Assembly: GCF_019654975.1 (NCBI RefSeq)
Contig: NZ_BPEW01000012.1
Coordinates: 1 to 64,000 of the forward strand
From: Shewanella sp. c952
GTDB lineage: Bacteria; Pseudomonadota; Gammaproteobacteria; Enterobacterales; Shewanellaceae
Length of the DNA stretch: 64,000 nt
Direction of reading: 5' to 3'
Shown in pieces: positions 8,418-17,201 of the stretch (position 1 is its first letter; the number at the start of each line of letters is the position of its first letter). Below the pieces are notes generated by a model. It saw nothing but the letters and a program-made list of their open reading frames with translations. It was not told the DNA's origin and made no database searches. A program made the position numbers and the translations under genes.

Positions 8418-8777
8418 ATGACTGAGATGACTCCAGCTTTAGAAAGCTTTATCAACAACGTAAAGCAACACCAAGTGGTTTGGGGCCTGCAAGATGAAAC
8501 AGGTGAAGGTTGGGTTGTATGTGACTCATCTGAATTTGAAGCAACAGATGTGATGCCTTTATGGTCTGAAGAAGCTCAAGCTAAAAGCCACTGTACTGAC
8601 GAATGGCAGGCATACAGCGCCGTGGCTATTACTCTAGAAGAGTTTTTAGAGTACTGGGTAGGCGATTTAAATGATGACGGTGTGCTAGTTGGTCTTGATT
8701 GGGTCGCTGAGCAAGAGTGTCTTGAAGTTGACCCTATCGTTCTTGCTACTTCACTGGTTAATGTTGAAGAAGAGTAA
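8418..8777 (+). CDS. DUF2750 domain protein
   Basis: 119-residue acidic cytoplasmic protein. It shows the DUF2750 pattern: VWGLQDETGEGWVVCDS, then PLWSEEAQAKSHC, then ITLEEFLEYWVGDLNDDGVLVGLDW and a final EVDP. This family is widespread in Shewanella and related bacteria and often sits as a single gene; its function is unknown. No signal peptide, no membrane segment. The ATG is preceded by AAGAGA. The next gene starts 97 bases downstream on the same strand, so the two could be co-transcribed. Confidence 0.85.
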   Translation: MTEMTPALESFINNVKQHQVVWGLQDETGEGWVVCDSSEFEATDVMPLWSEEAQAKSHCTDEWQAYSAVAITLEEFLEYWVGDLNDDGVLVGLDWVAEQECLEVDPIVLATSLVNVEEE

Positions 8778-8873
8778 CCGTCTCAACAACCAGAACCAAT
8801 CTAAAGTAAGCGCTAATCGTCAAGATTGAGCGCTTTCTTTTTAATAAAGGCCGTATTTAATAGGTGAAGCATA

Positions 8874-9518
8874 TTGTTTGAACAAGCCCCGTTAATCGAC
8901 ATTCCATTTGATCGCAGGCATCAATGCTGGTTTTGTGGTGAACCTAGCTCAATGCAACTCAGTTACGCTAAAGAACATTACACTCCTCACCCATCACTGA
9001 TGGTTCCAGCATGTAAGGAATGTTTTAAGATAGCTAAACAACACAAGCTAACGTCTATCTGGGACTGTAAAATGGCAGTTAAAGATGAACTCATGCGTAT
9101 TTACGAAAAACATCTTGCCATTGGCGTTAACTGGACTAAGCAAGAACTTGAAGAATCAGAATTTGAAGATAAAGTTTTTGGTGGATTTAAGAAAAGCGCT
9201 TGGATGATGTATGAGATAGCAAGAGATAGAGTTAACTACCCTGCGTGGCCATTAAGTCTTAATGGTGTCGCTATTGACGACTTTGGTTACAATGCAGACT
9301 TTAGTTTTGACGGTGTTAACTACAGTTCTGTCACCCAAGCCATCAAATTCTACGCAAAACAATTTGTGCTCGATAAACGCTTTCTAGAGGATATTATCAG
9401 TATTGTTGGTAAACAACGTTTTGGATTTGCTATTCGAGTTGCACAAATCAATATCGCTGCCACTTCAGAGCTTAAGCGGCAGATCATCAATGACTTAAAG
9501 CTAGAACATCAGGATTAG
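8874..9518 (+). CDS. Zinc-finger protein of unknown function
   Basis: 214-residue cytoplasmic protein. Near the N-terminus CWFCGEPSS and, 30 residues on, PACKECFKIA form a CxxC...CxxC pair with histidines between (KEHYTPHPSL). This arrangement resembles a zinc ribbon or a degenerate HNH fold. The rest is charged and helical with no recognised catalytic motif. The start is TTG at 8874, supported by AGGTGAAG a few bases upstream. Its stop overlaps the convergent cheV gene by 4 bases. I do not recognise the family; a nuclease or RNA-binding role would be only a guess. Confidence 0.75.
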   Translation: MFEQAPLIDIPFDRRHQCWFCGEPSSMQLSYAKEHYTPHPSLMVPACKECFKIAKQHKLTSIWDCKMAVKDELMRIYEKHLAIGVNWTKQELEESEFEDKVFGGFKKSAWMMYEIARDRVNYPAWPLSLNGVAIDDFGYNADFSFDGVNYSSVTQAIKFYAKQFVLDKRFLEDIISIVGKQRFGFAIRVAQINIAATSELKRQIINDLKLEHQD

Positions 9519-10480
9519 CGGTTTAATGACTGCGTCAGCAGAGCCTCTGATTGACGCAATCTATCTTGCACAACTTCAACCAGTAGATCCGGCTGAAACT
9601 TCGAAATAAACCGGTCACAGCCTACTTTCTCAACCATTGCATTGTTAAAACTGCCACTTAGAGAAGTGTTTAAAGTGATGTAAAGATCACTCATACGTTT
9701 GTCTTTACGGATCTCATGAGTCAACTTGTAGCCATCCATTTCTGGCATCTCAGCATCTGTGATCAGCATAATAATATGTTCGGAGACGTTTATACCGCTG
9801 TCGCACCATTGTTGTAACTGATTAAGTGCCATTAACCCATCGGACACCTCTATAACTTCGAGCCCTAGTTGTTCAAGCGTCTCTCTCACTTGACGTCTAG
9901 CAGTAGCGGAATCATCTGCGATAAGCACCTTTCTACCTTGCATTAATGGCAACAGTTGTTCGTCTAACACTCCATCGGATAGTTTAATATCGTATTGAAT
10001 AATTTCTGCCAGAACCTTTTCTACATCAATAATGGAAACAAGCTCTTGCTTATCTTGATATTCAATTCGGGTTATCGCAGTGAGATAATTATTAGGTCCG
10101 ACGGTTTTAGGCGGAGGTAAAATATCGCTCCAAGTTAAATTGACTATGTGCTCGACTTTATCAACTAAAAACCCCTGAACTGAACGATTGTACTCAGTAA
10201 TAATGAGATTACTCTGCTCATACACTGCCGAAGGTCGAAAGCCGATGGCTTTACGCAGGTCAATGACCGGAATGGCTAATCCACGAAGATTCGCAACACC
10301 AATAATACTTGGATGACTGCCAGGCATTGCAGTTAAAGGCGGTACTCTAACCACTTCCTTAACTTTAAAAACATTAATGGCAAATAGCTGGGTCACACTG
10401 ATCCTGAACAACAACAGTTCCAGTCGGTTTTCACCAACCAGTTTTGTACGTTGATCTACACTTGCAAGCATTTGCGTCAT
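9515..10480 (-). CDS. CheV-type chemotaxis coupling protein (CheW-REC)
   Basis: 321-residue cytoplasmic coupling protein. Residues about 15-165 are a CheW domain that bridges chemoreceptors and CheA (VKEVVRVPPLTAMPGSHPSIIGVANLRG and VIDLRKAIG are typical). Residues about 185-315 are a response-regulator receiver. RKVLIADDSATARR supplies the acidic pocket, TDAEMPEMDGY the phospho-accepting Asp, and the lysine in RFISKF is conserved. Several CheV paralogues are common in Shewanella and Vibrio; this one is solitary, away from the che cluster. The receiver probably tunes adaptation. Confidence 0.92.
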   Translation of the reverse strand: MTQMLASVDQRTKLVGENRLELLLFRISVTQLFAINVFKVKEVVRVPPLTAMPGSHPSIIGVANLRGLAIPVIDLRKAIGFRPSAVYEQSNLIITEYNRSVQGFLVDKVEHIVNLTWSDILPPPKTVGPNNYLTAITRIEYQDKQELVSIIDVEKVLAEIIQYDIKLSDGVLDEQLLPLMQGRKVLIADDSATARRQVRETLEQLGLEVIEVSDGLMALNQLQQWCDSGINVSEHIIMLITDAEMPEMDGYKLTHEIRKDKRMSDLYITLNTSLSGSFNNAMVEKVGCDRFISKFQPDLLVEVVQDRLRQSEALLTQSLNR

Positions 10481-10942
10481 GATGTTTCCACCTAAAGTAC
10501 CATTAGAGCAGCGATTATAACGATATACGCCATAAGATAACTAGGTCAAAAATAACTTTAATGCACAGATTTTATTCAACATTACAAGTTTCGCAAGAAA
10601 CATTGATCTCAATGACAAAATAATCGTGCCACGAACTGAATATGCTGGATTCAGTGGGATTTTAATCACAGGTTCATTGCTACAAGGTGAACCCAAGCAC
10701 CGACATTCATATAGGCGAGGCGTTGATTGCCACTAATGGTCATTCCCTTGGTAAAATCAATAACGCTGAGTAAAGCCCACGCTCTTATACTAAAAAGCTG
10801 CCCATCATAGAAAGGCTTTGTGCCTGCCCACTTCGTTGCTGTATTCACTTAAACGAGAATAATCATTCCTACGCTAAAACGCCTAGAATTGAACTGACAC
10901 AATGCCTCAGAAACGAACACCTTCAAGTAAAGCGGATATATG
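10481..10942. other. Intergenic region between cheV and the ECF sigma factor
   Basis: About 460 bases upstream of two divergent genes. A 60-codon minus-strand frame at 10666-10848 begins with GTG, has no Shine-Dalgarno and no recognisable family, so I do not call it. The ECF11-like promoter lies at the right end. Nothing else is evident. Confidence 0.4.
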
Positions 10943-10968
10943 TGATCCAATTCAATTCAACCTGCGTA
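10943..10968 (+). promoter_or_regulatory. ECF11-type (RpoE/ChrR) autoregulated promoter
   Basis: TGATCC at 10943-10948 is followed by exactly 16 bases and CGTA at 10965-10968. The known ECF11 promoter, worked out for Rhodobacter RpoE, has TGATCC at -35 and a CGTA-starting -10 with this spacing. It lies about 60 bases ahead of the ECF sigma/ChrR pair, so autoregulation is the natural reading. Confidence 0.7.
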
Positions 10969-11028
10969 GTGGTAAACAAGAGCCAATAAAACAATATTTT
11001 GGCGATATTGATAGGCAGAGTGAAAATA

Positions 11029-11673
11029 ATGCAAAATATTCAATCACAAAGTTCCCAAAGTCGTTATGCTAAGGGGTATGTTCCTTTCAAAAAGCCTTAT
11101 ATGGAAGAATCAAACTCAGATCTACAAGCACAGCAACTCAAAGAGAAGCTCGTTAACGTGGCTCATACACGTTGCAAACGAGACTACGCCGAACTATTTA
11201 GTTTCTTTGCGCCAAAAATATTAGCATTTGGCAATCAAAGGCTATCTACCCAAGGGTTAGCCATGGATCTTGTACAAGAGACCATGACGGCGGTTTGGAC
11301 CAAAGCACATCTTTTTAATGCAGACAAAGGTGCCGTGACCACTTGGGTGTTTACTATAATGCGTAACCGTTGCTTTGATATGTTGCGAAAAGTCCAGCAT
11401 AACAAAGAGGATACGGTTAGTGATGACATCTGGCCCATCTTTGAAACAGTAGAAGAAAACGAACCAGAAGATCACATACTCACCAACAAGCTTATGCATC
11501 ATGTTGAGGAGCTTCCTCCTTTGCAACAGCAGGTAGTGCGAGGCATTTACCTTCAAGAGTTAAGCCAACAGGAGCTCGCAAGCAAGCTAAATGTTCCGTT
11601 AGGCACTGTAAAATCAAGGTTAAGATTAGGTTTGGTCAAACTTAGAAGTATTTTGGAGAAACATCATGATTAA
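11029..11673 (+). CDS. ECF sigma factor, ECF11 (RpoE-ChrR) group
   Basis: 214-residue extracytoplasmic-function sigma factor. Region 2 runs from about residue 50 (DYAELFSFFAPKILAFGNQR, then DLVQETMTAVWTKAHLF and GAVTTWVFTIMRNRCFDMLR). Region 4 lies near the end (LPPLQQQVVRGIYLQELSQQEL followed by GTVKSRLRLGLVKLR). The next gene is a ChrR-type zinc anti-sigma overlapping by 8 bases, which together with the TGATCC-N16-CGTA promoter places it in group ECF11. In Rhodobacter this group controls the response to singlet oxygen. An alternative TTG start at 10999 would add 10 residues; the ATG at 11029 is preferred. Confidence 0.9.
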   Translation: MQNIQSQSSQSRYAKGYVPFKKPYMEESNSDLQAQQLKEKLVNVAHTRCKRDYAELFSFFAPKILAFGNQRLSTQGLAMDLVQETMTAVWTKAHLFNADKGAVTTWVFTIMRNRCFDMLRKVQHNKEDTVSDDIWPIFETVEENEPEDHILTNKLMHHVEELPPLQQQVVRGIYLQELSQQELASKLNVPLGTVKSRLRLGLVKLRSILEKHHD

Positions 11674-12331
11674 TTACCATCCAAATAACGACATGTTGCT
11701 CGAACATGCTAAGGGTAACCTCAATCTTGCTATGGCAACGGCTGTATCTGCACACTGCGAACTCTGTCAGAAGTGCCAGCACGTCCTAGCTGAGATGACT
11801 CAATTTCAAGCAGATGTCGCTTTATCCGAAACCGATAATTCAGCGCAGGAATTTGAAACCAGTATTGATCTAGATGACATGCTAACGTCTATTATGCAGC
11901 TTACCCCTGCATCAATAGCCAGTCGCCTTCCTCAACACGCCATTGTTTCAGTCAAAGGGCATGAATTTAGCTTACCTACAGCCTTCAGACAGCAAACAGA
12001 CCAGACATGGAGCGGTATAGGTAAAATTAGTCGAATGCGACTTGATACTGAAAAAAGCCCTTCAAGAGCAAGTTTACTGCACATTGATGCTGGCGGAGAA
12101 ATACCAGAACATACTCATCAGGGTACAGAGGTAACCTTACTGCTTGAAGGCCATTTTGAAGATGAATTTAATCGTTATGGTCCTGGAGATTTCATCGTAC
12201 TCGATAGTAATCATCAGCACTCACCAAAAACTCAAGAGGGTTGTCTTTGCTATACAGTGGTTGATGCACCATTGCATTTCACCAAAGGCATTAGCAAGCT
12301 TTTAAACCCAATTGGCGAGCTAATCTACTAG
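11666..12331 (+). CDS. chrR: ChrR-type zinc anti-sigma factor (cupin)
   Basis: 221-residue partner of the preceding sigma factor. The N-terminal anti-sigma domain contains the zinc ligands of the ZAS family: a histidine in SAHCELCQKC with two cysteines CxxC, plus an upstream histidine near LLEHAKGNL. The C-terminal half is a cupin (HIDAGGEIPEHTHQGTEVTLLLEG, then GDFIVLDSNHQHSPKT), which in Rhodobacter ChrR is needed for release of the sigma factor under singlet oxygen. It overlaps the sigma gene by 8 bases, showing translational coupling. A bidirectional terminator follows. Confidence 0.9.
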   Translation: MINYHPNNDMLLEHAKGNLNLAMATAVSAHCELCQKCQHVLAEMTQFQADVALSETDNSAQEFETSIDLDDMLTSIMQLTPASIASRLPQHAIVSVKGHEFSLPTAFRQQTDQTWSGIGKISRMRLDTEKSPSRASLLHIDAGGEIPEHTHQGTEVTLLLEGHFEDEFNRYGPGDFIVLDSNHQHSPKTQEGCLCYTVVDAPLHFTKGISKLLNPIGELIY

Positions 12332-12344
12332 TCAGCTTGAAACT

Positions 12345-12372
12345 AAAAAAGGCCGCATATTGCGGCCTTTTT
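12345..12372. terminator. Bidirectional Rho-independent terminator
   Basis: A 7-base G/C-rich stem GGCCGCA/TGCGGCC (12351-12357 and 12361-12367) with a three-base loop is flanked by six A and five T residues. It sits between the convergent chrR and mscS-like genes and should serve both. Confidence 0.9.
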
Positions 12373-12386
12373 ATCAAAATGTTCTA

Positions 12387-13997
12387 TTACTCTGGCGCGA
12401 TGGGAACCACTGGAACGATACGCGAACCATGTTTGACCACTGTATTCATAATTCCAAAATGAAGCTCTTCTGAAACCAATTGGAACTCTGCAAAATCGGT
12501 TGTGCCGATGTAAGCAAAAACGTTCAGTTGCAAACCATGTAATCCAAAACCCTTAAAGGTCACTCTCAATGGTGTTTCATCCACTTTTTCGTGCTCTACA
12601 AGTAGGCTTTTTATATCGTCAATAATTCCATGTAACTGCTCAGTATTGGTTTTATAATCCAGCCTAATATCCGTTTTAAAACGAATTTTTTCTCGTTCTG
12701 ATATGTTTTCGATATCCATTTCTGATAGTCGTGCATTTGGCACATTGATCACCGTTCTATCAATGGTTCGAATGCGAGTGCAGCGCAATCCAATCTCTTC
12801 TACCGTGCCCGAAATGGTGCTGAACCGACCAACGTCTCCTACTCTTATTGGCGCAGAAGAATAAAGAGTAATCGTACCAATAAAGTTTTCAATTGACTGT
12901 TTAGAGGCTAATGCAATCGCTACTCCACCAATCCCTAAACCGGCAAGGATCGTTGATGCATCAAAGCCTAGATGTTCAAGCCAGATCAAGATAGTCAGTG
13001 CGACGAGGATCACTCTTATAAAATTAGCTAACGGTCGTAACAGTGATGCAGTTTGACTCTTGCCTTGATTAATCCAACGTAAGCGTAAACTGTTCTGCAA
13101 TACGTCAGTCAAACTCCAAATGAACCAAATTATTGCAATAACGAGTAGAAATCCAGTGTTAACTACCGCCATTACATTTGCCGAAAGCGTAGTGTTAGCC
13201 ATCCAAGCACGGTCTAGCAATAACGCTAATAACAATCGAGAAGGTCCTACAACTAAATGGGCTAAATCAGCTTTATATTGATATTGGCTGCGAAGAATGA
13301 GTTTTTTTGCAAGCCAAGTCAGCGGAATAACAACCAGCAATGCCAGAACAAGGTAGCTAATCAGCAGTGCCCATTCCCACAAGTTCAGTTTAAAAAAGTG
13401 CCCTTGAGGAATATTCTGTACGTACCACTCAACAATGGGGCCATAGCCGAGTTCGCTATACAACATTGGTACTTTAGCGACTGTTGCATTGGAAATTTTC
13501 CAGATTTTACCAAGTTGCTTATCGGGGACTTTTTGCAACAAAAGTGTGATTTGATTGCCTTTAACTTCTACCCGGCCAAATGCGTCGCGATAATTTGGCA
13601 ATTGGTCGTCACTTGCACCACTGGGTAAATCACTTATCTCTTCAAGGTTGACCCAAATATTACGCTCAATAATCGCCACTAATTGCTTGGCGTACTCAGG
13701 CCCAAGATCCTTTGACATCCCATCGGGCAAATAACGTAGATCTAGATACTTTGCTGCTTTATCGAAGTTCTGCTCAAATGTTGCCTCAAAGAACCCCTCT
13801 ATCGTTCCCCGCGGAGTATCTCTAAACAAACTATCTTTATAGTCATAACTACTGGCTTTGGCGCTGGCAGTATTCAGCGCTTCTGTCGATTCAACATTCG
13901 GCTTCACTGCGCTCGCGAGTCCTGGTGTAACCGCAGATACAATGCCAATATTGCTTGCTAGCAATATCAGTCCCAAATAAAAAATAATCCTTGCCAT
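12387..13997 (-). CDS. MscS-family mechanosensitive channel with long N-terminal domain
   Basis: 536-residue inner-membrane protein. A signal-peptide-like segment (ARIIFYLGLILLASNIGIVSA) is followed by a roughly 170-residue periplasmic domain (FRDTPRGTIEGFFEA). Then come about four membrane helices, and the MscS pore/beta domain with DASTILAGLGIGGVAIALASKQ, the glycine/alanine pore helix. The cytoplasmic part includes TVEEIGLRCTRIRTIDRTVINVPNA. The start at 13997 is chosen over a TTG at 14024 because AGGGGG lies 7 bases upstream. The expected role is release of solutes during hypo-osmotic shock. The extra periplasmic domain resembles YbdG/YnaI-like relatives only in general layout. Confidence 0.9.
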   Translation of the reverse strand: MARIIFYLGLILLASNIGIVSAVTPGLASAVKPNVESTEALNTASAKASSYDYKDSLFRDTPRGTIEGFFEATFEQNFDKAAKYLDLRYLPDGMSKDLGPEYAKQLVAIIERNIWVNLEEISDLPSGASDDQLPNYRDAFGRVEVKGNQITLLLQKVPDKQLGKIWKISNATVAKVPMLYSELGYGPIVEWYVQNIPQGHFFKLNLWEWALLISYLVLALLVVIPLTWLAKKLILRSQYQYKADLAHLVVGPSRLLLALLLDRAWMANTTLSANVMAVVNTGFLLVIAIIWFIWSLTDVLQNSLRLRWINQGKSQTASLLRPLANFIRVILVALTILIWLEHLGFDASTILAGLGIGGVAIALASKQSIENFIGTITLYSSAPIRVGDVGRFSTISGTVEEIGLRCTRIRTIDRTVINVPNARLSEMDIENISEREKIRFKTDIRLDYKTNTEQLHGIIDDIKSLLVEHEKVDETPLRVTFKGFGLHGLQLNVFAYIGTTDFAEFQLVSEELHFGIMNTVVKHGSRIVPVVPIAPE

Positions 13998-14102
13998 TAA
14001 TAGACCCCCTTTAAAAGCCAACAACTAAGAAGCTACGTTAAACTTAGCATGGTTCAACGTATTGTTAACATTTAATAATTGATAAGACTTTCACTTTAAG
14101 TG

Positions 14103-14130
14103 TTGACAAGTTGTACTAACTGGATATAAT
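14103..14130 (+). promoter_or_regulatory. Near-perfect sigma-70 promoter with no gene for about 360 bases
   Basis: TTGACA (14103-14108), 16 bases, TATAAT (14125-14130): both hexamers match the consensus exactly and the spacer is one short of the optimum. The next plus-strand start with a good SD is at 14493. The region between (14131-14450) has no credible ORF, so the promoter either makes a small RNA or a long leader for the 57-aa ORF. The role is inferred. Confidence 0.65.
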
Positions 14131-14451
14131 CCGCTCAGTTTTAGAGATATACCCTTTTTTGATATACTTTCACCGCCTTCTGTAAAGTCCACGATTCGTC
14201 GTTTGATCCCCACATAAGCGTTATCACAACAGGTTCGATCATCTTAATCGGCAGTCATTTTACTGTCATATCTTTATGTTTTACTTCGTTGCAGCTTGAG
14301 AATAGTTCAGTATTTGTGATCTTAACGACATATTCGTTAACAATACTGCGTACCAAGCCACTTGTATAAGCATAAAAAGATGAGTAATCTCGAATGGAAC
14401 TTAAATTCATCTTTCGCGAAAATGCTAAGGATATTCTATCGTTATAAAACA

Positions 14452-14467
14452 CTACCAATATTGGTAG
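14452..14467. promoter_or_regulatory. 16-bp perfect palindrome before the 57-aa ORF
   Basis: CTACCAATATTGGTAG reads identically on both strands and ends 12 bases before the SD of the downstream small ORF. It could be an operator for a dimeric repressor or a small hairpin in the leader RNA. I do not recognise the binding protein. Confidence 0.5.
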
Positions 14468-14492
14468 CATTAATAAAAAGGAGTGTGACCAT

Positions 14493-14666
14493 ATGTCATA
14501 CCTAGTAAATGGACATGAAATTACCGTTAACTTTCCAGTAGACTCAATTTCTGTCAACAAATCATCAATCGCCTTTACTGACAGTCAGGGTAAAAATAGA
14601 CAGACTTTTTCAAAGCGCACTGAAGCGCTTAAATTTATGAAGTGGTTATTGTCTTCAAGTAAGTAA
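14493..14666 (+). CDS. Small 57-residue protein of unknown function
   Basis: A 57-codon ORF with ATG at 14493 and GGAG (14480-14483) 9 bases upstream. The product starts MSYLVNGHEITVNFPVD and ends TEALKFMKWLLSSSK: a mixed beta N-terminal half and a basic, amphipathic C-terminal helix, with no signal peptide. The strong SD, the palindrome just ahead and the near-consensus promoter further up make it a credible gene. The opposite-strand frame at 14255-14560 has none of these supports. I do not recognise the family. Confidence 0.65.
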   Translation: MSYLVNGHEITVNFPVDSISVNKSSIAFTDSQGKNRQTFSKRTEALKFMKWLLSSSK

Positions 14667-14882
14667 GTTTTAAATCTGTAGTACCGACTTTTCGATACAT
14701 TTCCTCTCACTCGTATCGATAGTTTGTCTTCATAGGCAAACGAATAGGACTGAAACATATTCAGCTATTTAGTTAACTTCATTTGGTTCAGGCTTTACCT
14801 CTGCTCAGGTAAAAAGCCTAACCAAGTGGATACCCACCCTCTCAATGATAAATCTCCCCCGACTCAGTAAATCATAATGACA

Positions 14883-15806
14883 CTAAGTCGCAGGATACTT
14901 ACGTTGGTAACGCGGTAACATGGTCGCATTCCCCAATAAACCACCTTGATGAATATAAAGTATATTCGTGTCTTCGGTATCTGATAACAGTTTTTCTACA
15001 CACATCCACCCTTTTGGATCATACAACAGTTCAAACTCTATCCCTTGCTCGGCAACTTTTTGCCAAATCTGATAAAACTCTCGATACAGTTTTCCAAAAT
15101 GATATTTTTTGTCTGTTTTCACTACTTGGGGATGAAACGAAACGTCTGCAATTAACGCTGAGAATTGTTGAGAAAGATAGCTTTCATCACCAACACAAGC
15201 ACAGGTTTTGACAGAAATATTCGGGGCGTTAAGTAGAAAATATTCATTAAGAAAAACAGCCGTTGTACCTGTACCTGACGGTAAAAAGACAGTTAATTCT
15301 GTCAATTCACTCAGTGAAAACCAGTCACTTATTTCTTTAGCCAGTTGATGTACCCCTTCCCTAGCGTAAAGACAGCGCCCACCTTCAGGAACAAACAGTG
15401 CTTGGTTGTCAGCAGGGAGCACCACTTGCTCTATATATTCACCACAACTTCGATTTTGTCTGTCATCAACTAGCGATAAATCAATTACATTCGCTCCGTT
15501 TGCTAACGCCTGCACATAATTGCCCTTTTCAGAACTCAATACTTGAGCTGCTATATGATCGGTATAAAAATCAAATTGCCAACCTTTCAGCTTTGCCAAT
15601 GCGGACATAGAATAGAGAGAATTAGCTACCGGAGAGCCGTAGCCAACTAGTCGTGAAACACTGGGGAACTCATGGTTCAAAAAGTAGGCGAACTTCCGTG
15701 CTTTGTTTCCAGAAAACTCTTTATGTAACAGGTCATCTCTCTTAACAAAAATACGACTTCCGTTATATTCAATACTATCTATTGGTGTGTTGATTAACAC
15801 AGGCAT
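14883..15806 (-). CDS. PLP-dependent D-cysteine desulfhydrase / ACC-deaminase family enzyme
   Basis: 307-residue cytoplasmic fold-type II PLP enzyme. The PLP lysine is expected at Lys35 in FSGNKARK, after the typical IFVKRDDLLHKE. Further landmarks are GYGSPVANSLYSMSALA (the asparagine-binding loop, with SP in place of the usual more polar residues) and the phosphate-binding loop LPSGTGTTAVF near 180. Members are D-cysteine desulfhydrase (DcyD), ACC deaminase and uncharacterised relatives; sequence alone does not separate them. Length is close to the family norm of 300-340. It is a single gene on the minus strand. Confidence 0.85.
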   Translation of the reverse strand: MPVLINTPIDSIEYNGSRIFVKRDDLLHKEFSGNKARKFAYFLNHEFPSVSRLVGYGSPVANSLYSMSALAKLKGWQFDFYTDHIAAQVLSSEKGNYVQALANGANVIDLSLVDDRQNRSCGEYIEQVVLPADNQALFVPEGGRCLYAREGVHQLAKEISDWFSLSELTELTVFLPSGTGTTAVFLNEYFLLNAPNISVKTCACVGDESYLSQQFSALIADVSFHPQVVKTDKKYHFGKLYREFYQIWQKVAEQGIEFELLYDPKGWMCVEKLLSDTEDTNILYIHQGGLLGNATMLPRYQRKYPAT

Positions 15807-16026
15807 TCTCGTTAAACCATGGAAGGGTAATTGTAACCCTTAACAGTATCGAGTTCAGGCTATAGCGGTGCAAAATACCACTTTTTAGTGGTTTTGATTA
15901 ATCCTAATCATTCAAAATAGCCCTAAATAACTATAAAACAACAACTTAAAATATGGCATGATTATGGCGTTATGGTAAGTTGGGTCATCGAGATTGATGA
16001 CTAAATTTTATTTTGAGGGATCTTAA

Positions 16027-16434
16027 ATGGCAGTATTGCGCTTAGTGTTTAACATAGCATGGTTTATTTTAGGCGGCTTTGTAATGGGTCTTGCTTGGTG
16101 GTTTGCAGGCTTACTGTGTTTCATCAGTATTATCGGCATCCCTTTCGGCAGAGCCTGTTTCGTGATTGGTGAGATGACATTTTGGCCATTTGGCCAAGAC
16201 TCTGTTAATCGCCGATCTCACACGGGCATGGAAGATCTAGGCACTGGCGCATTTGGTACCATCGGCAATATTGTTTGGTTCTTACTGTTTGGGATCTGGC
16301 TGGCCATTGGTCACATTATGCATGCTTTTGCTTGTGCAATTACCATCATAGGGATCCCGTTTGCACTACAGCATTTAAAGCTGGCTATTTTAAGCTTAAC
16401 CCCTATAGGTCAAACCGTGGTTGCGAAAGCTTAG
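16027..16434 (+). CDS. yccF: YccF family inner-membrane protein
   Basis: 135-residue integral membrane protein with about three to four helices and two copies of the YccF domain motif: IIGIPFGRACFVIGEMTFWPFG in the first half and ITIIGIPFALQHLKLAILSLTPIG in the second. The internal duplication and length match YccF. Function is unknown. GAGGGAT ahead of the ATG is a good SD. It converges with the alpha/beta hydrolase gene with only 5 bases between stops. Confidence 0.9.
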   Translation: MAVLRLVFNIAWFILGGFVMGLAWWFAGLLCFISIIGIPFGRACFVIGEMTFWPFGQDSVNRRSHTGMEDLGTGAFGTIGNIVWFLLFGIWLAIGHIMHAFACAITIIGIPFALQHLKLAILSLTPIGQTVVAKA

Positions 16435-16439
16435 GGCTG

Positions 16440-17201
16440 TCATAACAACACCTTCTTTAGCTGCGCGATTAGCGCAGCTGAACTATCTAAGCTGATATCA
16501 TGCCCAGCATTATCAAACTCTACATGCTGACATCGGTAATGTTCTGCCATAGATTTACTACTCTCTGGCGAAACTAACTTATCTAACTTACCACTAAAAA
16601 CAACAATAGGTTGCTGCAGTGAATCACAGCACCTAAACCAAGTACATGCCCAAAGTTGACGCAGTGCATTCCAAAATTTAACTCGGTTTTCTAACTTCAA
16701 CTCAGACCAATGCTTGGCCATTGTGTCGTTATCTCCAAAGCGTTCACTGGACAATTTGAGCGCAGTAGCTTCCATGCAATCAATCCCGTGGTTTCTATTT
16801 CGCATCCGATATGCAACTAAAACTGCAGGTAAACTAAAGCGCCTATACCAAGGCGACAGATTGGCGGCACTTGCATTAATGACAACAATATTACTGACTT
16901 TTTCGGGGGCTAAACGTGCCATTTCAAGAGCTATCATTCCCCCCATTGAAAGCCCTATTATATTGTTATCATTGCCCTCCAATTGCTCCAATAACGCACG
17001 GGCATATGCCGTAATGGTTAATGGACTTTTCTCATGACTAAACACACCGTTACCTAAGCTATCCATTGCAATGACATCTACATTGAAAGCTATTACCTCA
17101 GCAGATAAAGACCCAATGAAATCTTGCCAATGACGTTTATCACGCATCAAACCACGCACAAGTATCCACTTAGGATTTTTATTGTCAGAATGTCTATCCA
17201 T
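16440..17201 (-). CDS. Alpha/beta hydrolase
   Basis: 253-residue hydrolase with nucleophile elbow GLSMGG near residue 88, an acidic residue in VVFSGKLDKLVSP and His in DNAGHDISLD, so a complete triad is present. The N-terminus (WILVRGLMRDKRHWQDF) carries the oxyanion region. Substrate unknown. The start at 17201 is chosen because its ATG overlaps the stop of the upstream peptidase gene as TGATG, the usual coupled arrangement; an ATG at 17216 is also possible. The shared operon suggests a joint task with the M14-type enzyme. Confidence 0.82.
   Translation of the reverse strand: MDRHSDNKNPKWILVRGLMRDKRHWQDFIGSLSAEVIAFNVDVIAMDSLGNGVFSHEKSPLTITAYARALLEQLEGNDNNIIGLSMGGMIALEMARLAPEKVSNIVVINASAANLSPWYRRFSLPAVLVAYRMRNRNHGIDCMEATALKLSSERFGDNDTMAKHWSELKLENRVKFWNALRQLWACTWFRCCDSLQQPIVVFSGKLDKLVSPESSKSMAEHYRCQHVEFDNAGHDISLDSSAALIAQLKKVLL

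Noticed and set aside
10666..10848. Minus-strand 60-codon frame upstream of the ECF sigma gene
   Set aside because: GTG start without SD and no recognisable motif; kept as non-coding.
14255..14560. Minus-strand 101-codon frame
   Set aside because: No SD, no recognisable family, and it overlaps the better supported plus-strand 57-aa ORF with its SD.
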